Assembly: GCA_028571685.1 (NCBI GenBank)
Contig: CM053146.1
Span: 68,233,431 to 68,297,430, forward strand
Length of the DNA stretch: 64,000 nt
Direction: 5' to 3'
Source: Heterohyrax brucei
Taxonomy: Eukaryota > Chordata > Mammalia > Hyracoidea > Procaviidae
This document shows, in pieces, positions 59,483 through 64,000 of the stretch (its first letter is position 1; each line of letters opens with the position of its first letter). The translations under genes were made by a program, and so were the position numbers. Under the pieces are notes generated by a model, which worked only from the letters and a program-made list of their open reading frames with translations, was not told where the DNA came from and searched no databases.

Positions 59483-60103
59483 TGTCTTAGACTGGGTTTT
59501 CTAGGGAATCAAAACTAGTAACACCCTTAGGTACAAGGAAAGATTTATAATATATATAGATACAGATATAGGAAACTGCTCAGGTAATCACAGAAGCTGA
59601 ATGTCCCAAGCTCTGGCACAAGCCTCACGTGGCCACGGAAGCTGAGGAACCCAAAGTCAGCAAGTCAGAGACCAGAGTTCTAGATCACCGGTTGTGTAGG
59701 TCAGTGGATCCCAAGCTGGTGGCAAGACAAAGCGACAGAGGCTGGCAAAACCAGTATCAGCAGGCCATGGAGCAGGAGCGGCAGAGGCTGGCGAACCCAG
59801 GATCGACAGGCCATGGAGCAGGAGCGGCAGAGGCTGGCGAACCCAGGATCGGCAGATCAGGGAGCAGGACTCTCAAGTGCCGACTGCAAGGACTGATGAG
59901 TCCAACAGCTGCTAGTTCAAGTCCCGGAACCAGAGACTGGAAGAAGAGAGCAGGAGTTCCTGGCCACGTGAGCGACCAGCAGCCATAGTAAAAGGTCGCG
60001 AGATGAGAGCCGAGGGGCAGGGACCCACCACAAACCCTGCCCTTCCACTTAATACAGCAGCCAAATATATAGTAGCCAAGTTGACATAATCCTGACCACC
60101 ACA
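59483..60103 (-). mobile_element. solo ERVL/MaLR-type LTR
   Basis: 621 bases bounded by TG...CA, with a perfect 5-bp duplication ATACA (59,478-59,482 and 60,104-60,108) inside L1 sequence. Read inverted it starts with a 'gtcaacttggc'-type block typical of MaLR/ERVL LTRs. It is GC-richer than its surroundings and holds an internal tandem repeat at about 59,735-59,860. No internal region is attached. A different LTR family from the others in this window. Confidence 0.88.
59735..59860. repeat. tandem repeat of about 54 bp inside the LTR
   Basis: The unit containing 'ggcagaggctggcgaaccca' and 'ggccatggagcaggagcg' occurs two full times and a diverged partial third time. Confidence 0.85.
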
Positions 60104-60821
60104 ATACATTTTTACCATCCCATAACTTTTAATAAACTTACATCTTTGTTCCTGAGGTGTGTCTCATAAACAGCATATTGATGGAGCCTGTTTTTTTTAA
60201 TCCATTCTGTCACTCTTTATCTCTTTAGGGACACATTTATGTCATGTACATTTAGTGTAAATTATTGACGGGTTTGAGTTTATTGCTGTCATATGTAGTT
60301 GTTTTTTGTTTTTTTTAATTATTGCTGACATATTTGTCCTGTTTTCACTCCTCTGCTATATTCCTTTGGTTTATGGATTTCTTTTTCACCTCTTTTGTTA
60401 CTGCAAATTTTTGTCTTTACTAACAATTTACGTATTTCTTTTTTATTTTAATGAGTTGAATTGCAAACTTTCTCTAGAGTTACCTGGAAAACTGCCTTAT
60501 CTTCCTCTGTTTGAGCCAGTCTATCATTACTTGATATTGCTTTGGTTTCCACTCCAGAAAGTTATAAACCTAGACCATTTAATCCCTCTTTTATTGTTCA
60601 GATGTTATTGACATTTACAGATTAATCTGTCTGGTTCCCTTTGTAATTCTCTTGGTTTTGAATAGTCTTTGAGAGCTTTATTTCCCAGTTTGGTTTGTTT
60701 TTTATATATCCCCTTCATTGTTGTTTACCTGGGAATATCCTAATTTCACCATCATATTTGTGAGAAAGTTTTTCAGGTTATATTATTCATGGCTGGCATT
60801 TCTTTTTTCTTTCAAGGTCAT

Positions 60822-60882
60822 AGATAGATAGAGGATAGATAGATAGACAGACAGGCAGACAGTCAGACAGATAGATAGATAT
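60822..60882. repeat. (TAGA)n/(CAGA)n microsatellite
   Basis: Interrupted tetranucleotide array within the L1. Confidence 0.95.
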
Positions 60883-62195
60883 CATCCCATTACCTTCTTG
60901 AGTTCCTAGTTTCTACAGAATAATCGGTTATCAGTTATATTATTTTTCTTCTCATGTGGCTTTTTGTTTTTCTTGAGCTGCTCTCAAAATTTTTAATTTA
61001 GCAAGTGTGATTATGATATACCATGGTGATTTTCTTCTAGGGTCTGTCATATATGGGGTTCACTGAACTTCTTGGATGGTTAACTTTTTACTTTTTATAT
61101 CAGAGAAGCTATCTGTCAGCAATTTTTCAACAATCCTCTTCCCCCCTCCCCATTATTTTCTGACCCTGCTCTGGAACTCCAATCTGTTGCAAATATTTGG
61201 TTTTGATTGTATCCCACATCATTCACAGGATTTCTTCATTTTTCTCTTTTTTCCTTAAACAGAGTTGTATCCAAGTGTTTGTGTTCAATTTCTTTGATTC
61301 TGTCTTTGATCATTTGAAGCTTGTTCCACCACCCTTCTATGGCACTATTCATTTCTGAAATTTTGTTATCTTTTCTATTTCTATTTTTTTGTATAATTTC
61401 TAATTGTGAATTTATTTCGCACATTTTCCTGTATCATTTTGCTGAATTTTCCATTAATTTGCCTGCATTTTCCATGAATTTGTCTGTTTTTTCCTCCATT
61501 TTATCTGCTCTTTGCTTCAACTCTTAGATAGTTCTGAATATTAAAAATTTGATTTGCCTACGAAGGTGATTCTGGTGCCTTTTCTTCTACTAGGAAGTCA
61601 ATTCTTGATGAATTCTGGACACTTAGTGGACAACCTCATCCTCTTTTTTTGATGTTTTGATATTGTCTGCTATCCTTGTTTACTAATTATAGATCAGTTT
61701 GTTTCATCCTGATTTTTTTGTTTCATTCAGTTATTTTAGGGAAGTTGGGCTACAAAACAACTGAATGTTGTTTCCTCATCTGTGGACATATTTTTCACCT
61801 CCGTATCCAATGGGCAGGGCCAGTTGTTCAGCTAAGGTACAGCAGGACAGGTACAGCTAAAAGGGATGGGCTGGGATAGGCTGTCTGTGACAGCTACCAG
61901 GGCCTACTGGATGGGCCAGAGATCAGTGCTGGGTACTGCCTGCACTGCTCGGGGATGTGATATTCAGTGCATGGTCCAGACAGGAAGGAGGGAGAAGTTT
62001 GTGATGTTCGGAGCTCAGATGGGTATGATAATGAAAAGAGACGGGGGAGAGAAACAGGAGCTCAAACCATACAAACAAAAAGAATGCTAAGGGACCCTGT
62101 CATTAGAGTGGAGAAATGAGAAACCAAGAAATGGATAAAAATAGAAAAAATAAAAGAAAAAAAAACTAGATACAAATTTAGGAAAGGCTACCTAA

Positions 62196-62940
62196 GGTCC
62201 CACCAGTGCTGCAACAGAGACCAAGGGTTATCTCCTAAGTTGTGAGTTATAGCCTGGCTAGAGGTGGTACAGATGTCACACCATGGCAGGTGTTCAGGAG
62301 ACAGGAAAAGAAAGTACGTATGGAGTGATGAGAACTGAGAAATGAAGAAAGACAGGAAGGAAGCAAAAAAGAAAACAAGAAAAGTAAAAATGAAATGTCA
62401 CCAAGGATTTTACGGATGCAGGTGCAAGACTGAGGACATGAGTCCTAGGCTATGCAGTGCAGCTCAGCCAGAAAAGATTCTCAAGTCTCAATAAGAAAAA
62501 GGAAGCACACAGACAAAACAAAACACAATAAAGCAAAACAAAAACAAAGGGGAAAAAAGTGAGAATCCCACCAGCATGGTGTCAGGAGACTGGGCTGGGG
62601 GCATGGTTTTGCTAGTTGAGAGGGGTTTCACAGCCTTTCAAGAAGGGGTAAAGATGCGCATGCAAATCAGGTGTTCCGGAGAGAGAGGGTAGTTGGGAGG
62701 AGGCATGGAAGAAACCAAAGGAAAAATGCCACACCAACCACAGACAAATGGCATGCAAGGCACCAGCGTGGTCAAGGCAAATCCAAACAGCCAGTGTCAA
62801 AGAAGTGTCCTCTTGGCCAAAAAACTGTAGCTAATGGGAATCAGAGGAAGCCAGTCGGAGAGTTAGTTTAGGAAATCAAGTATTGCTAGTTACTAGTTAT
62901 CTTTGTGCTGCTGGGGACTCCTGAACCTACTTTTTAACTC
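62196..62940 (-). repeat. two diverged ~370-bp units in the L1 upstream region
   Basis: Unit 1 starts near 62,196 and unit 2 near 62,565. Matching blocks in the same order are 'tcccaccag', 'agttg...agcct', 'ggtaaagatg' and 'caggtgttccggagag' (62,288 and 62,668). Confidence 0.55.
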
Positions 62941-63390
62941 TCTGTCTGCTGATTTCTAGTGTGTGGGGTTCAAATCCAGGTGATACAGTCACTGCACTTC
63001 CCAGCCCACTGAACCACTGAAGCTAACCAGGAAGTATTGGAGGCAGAGCACTGGAAGCAGACCGGGTAGGGTCGGGGAAGCTTGTATTGCTTGTTACAAG
63101 GTACTCTGTATTCTGCTAGGATTTCCATGAAGTTGCTTTCCCATATTCTTTATCTGATGATGTCTCACAGTAGCTCACAATGGTCAATCAGTGCTGGGTT
63201 AGCTGACAGGGAGCTTCTAGTGATCGCTTTTCTTGTTCTCTGTTCTCTGTCACTTTATTTCATTCAGTGTTTGGCTGAGATCTTTATCTCTTCATTTCAT
63301 ACTTTGGGTTCCAGGACTGATATCTGTTTCTGTTTTACTTAAGTTTTCTGGGTTTTTGCTGTAGAACGATAGCATGGTGCTTCTCTCTAT

Positions 63391-63695
63391 GGTGCCAGGT
63401 TGGCTGCTAATTTCTGAAGTCTTTTTTATTACATGATATTTTTTTATTAACCTTTTGGACACCAATGAATAAGCAGTCAACTCTGATTACGCATTACAGG
63501 TAGTAAGAATTGTTCTCTAAACCAAAGCCTTCACCATTCAATTCCTGTATAGCCACACTTTATATCCTTAAAACGTGAGTCAATCTACAGAATTTTAGCA
63601 AAAACTGAAAGTGAGCAGGCAATAAAAACTATTAACTTTTAGATACACTTTGAGGTCTCATGGTTTGCTTTCCATGTTGTTGTTGTTAGGTGCTA
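63391..63695. other. unassigned, ending in an RTE tail-like stub
   Basis: At 63,677-63,693 'gttgttgttgttaggtgc' equals the inverted RTE 3' terminus. The rest is not recognised. Confidence 0.4.
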
Positions 63696-64000
63696 ACTTA
63701 GATTGAATGGTGTTCCCCAAGAAATGTGTGTAGCAATTTGGCTAGGCCATGATTTCTGGTATCGTGTGATTTTTTTTCCATGTCATAAACCCTGCCTTTA
63801 TGATGTTAATAAGGGAGGATGGCTGGCAGTTGTGTTGATGGGGCAGAACTCAACGTGTAAGACTGTATTATACTTTGAGGCAATCTCTTATGATATAAAA
63901 AAAAGAAGCAAGCAGATAGAGTGGGGACCTCATACTACCAAGAAAGCAGTGCCATTGCTTTCTTTGGAAAGGGGTTGAGGTCCAGCACCTCAGAAGCTCC
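63696..64000 (+). mobile_element. MaLR-like LTR, cut by the window end
   Basis: Same family as 7,873-8,552: 'agattgaatggtgttcccca', 'ggctaggccatgatttctgg' and 'ccaagaaagcagtgccattg'. The right end is outside the window. Fossil. Confidence 0.8.

Larger units (their letters stand above)
58923..63390 (-). mobile_element. old L1 LINE, 5' half
   Basis: Reading right to left on the minus strand: a purine-rich upstream region with repeated units (about 61,800-63,390), a coiled-coil-coding stretch (61,236-61,424, 'EINSQLEIIQKNRNRKDNKI'), and the ORF2 endonuclease up to 58,923, where the copy stops against an RTE. The piece 58,786-59,118 shows 'IDQVLGHREILNKIQNSDII' and FFDHNVIK, where the usual SDH reads FDH. 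The 3' half of ORF2 and the 3' UTR are absent. Interrupted by a solo LTR (59,483-60,103). More diverged than the L1 copies at 17 and 46 kb. Confidence 0.8.

Noticed and set aside
59629-59988. 119-codon open frame as a gene
   Set aside because: Lies wholly inside the solo LTR and owes its length to the GC-rich tandem repeat.
1-64000. CRISPR arrays, operons, ribosome-binding sites
   Set aside because: The repeat content is clearly mammalian; none of these apply.

Overview
This window reads as intergenic or deep-intronic mammalian DNA packed with transposable elements. No host protein-coding exon, tRNA, rRNA or CRISPR could be supported. The repeats point to an afrotherian, most likely an elephant or another paenungulate. 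The evidence is many copies of the tRNA-derived AfroSINE ("ctgctaaccaaaaggtcagcag"-type body, "tatgagtcagaat"-type 3' end), several copies of the RTE-type LINE that shares its 3' end and (AAC)n tail, long L1 copies, and MaLR-like LTR fossils.

Layout. From 1 to 17 kb the sequence is old, with scattered SINE, MIR, L2 and RTE pieces. It also holds a fold-back mariner (6,335-6,899), a MaLR internal region with its LTR (7.4-8.55 kb) and a solo LTR (9.5 kb). A 4.7-kb 5'-truncated L1 lies at 17,104-21,829 on the + strand between perfect 12-bp target-site duplications. At 23.7-30.4 kb there are two minus-strand RTE copies, L1 3' ends and AfroSINEs. At 30.4-45.1 kb sparse insertions sit in AT-rich DNA with nothing recognisable, plus one plus-strand RTE (37.4-39.1 kb). 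At 45.5-52.9 kb an LTR fossil is split by a near full-length minus-strand L1, which itself contains a partial LTR, an AfroSINE and three very short SINE-tail insertions. At 54.7-58.9 kb RTE copies are interrupted by an L1 3'-end fragment and by another RTE in the opposite orientation. At 58.9-63.4 kb is the 5' half of an older minus-strand L1, carrying a solo LTR with an ATACA duplication and repeated ~370-bp units in its upstream region. The window ends inside another LTR.

The elements appear to depend on each other. RTE copies probably supplied the enzyme that moved AfroSINE, since both end in the same hairpin-forming tail. L1 moved its own truncated copies. The most unusual signal is a set of 12-43-bp insertions made only of an AfroSINE/RTE-like 3' end with a CTTGGC-repeat tail. 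Removing the insertion and one duplicate restores the host L1 exactly at one locus with a perfect 8-bp duplication, and well at two more whose proposed duplicates match 7/8 and 6/8. Coordinates of element ends are estimates (usually within about 10 bases) unless a duplication fixes them.
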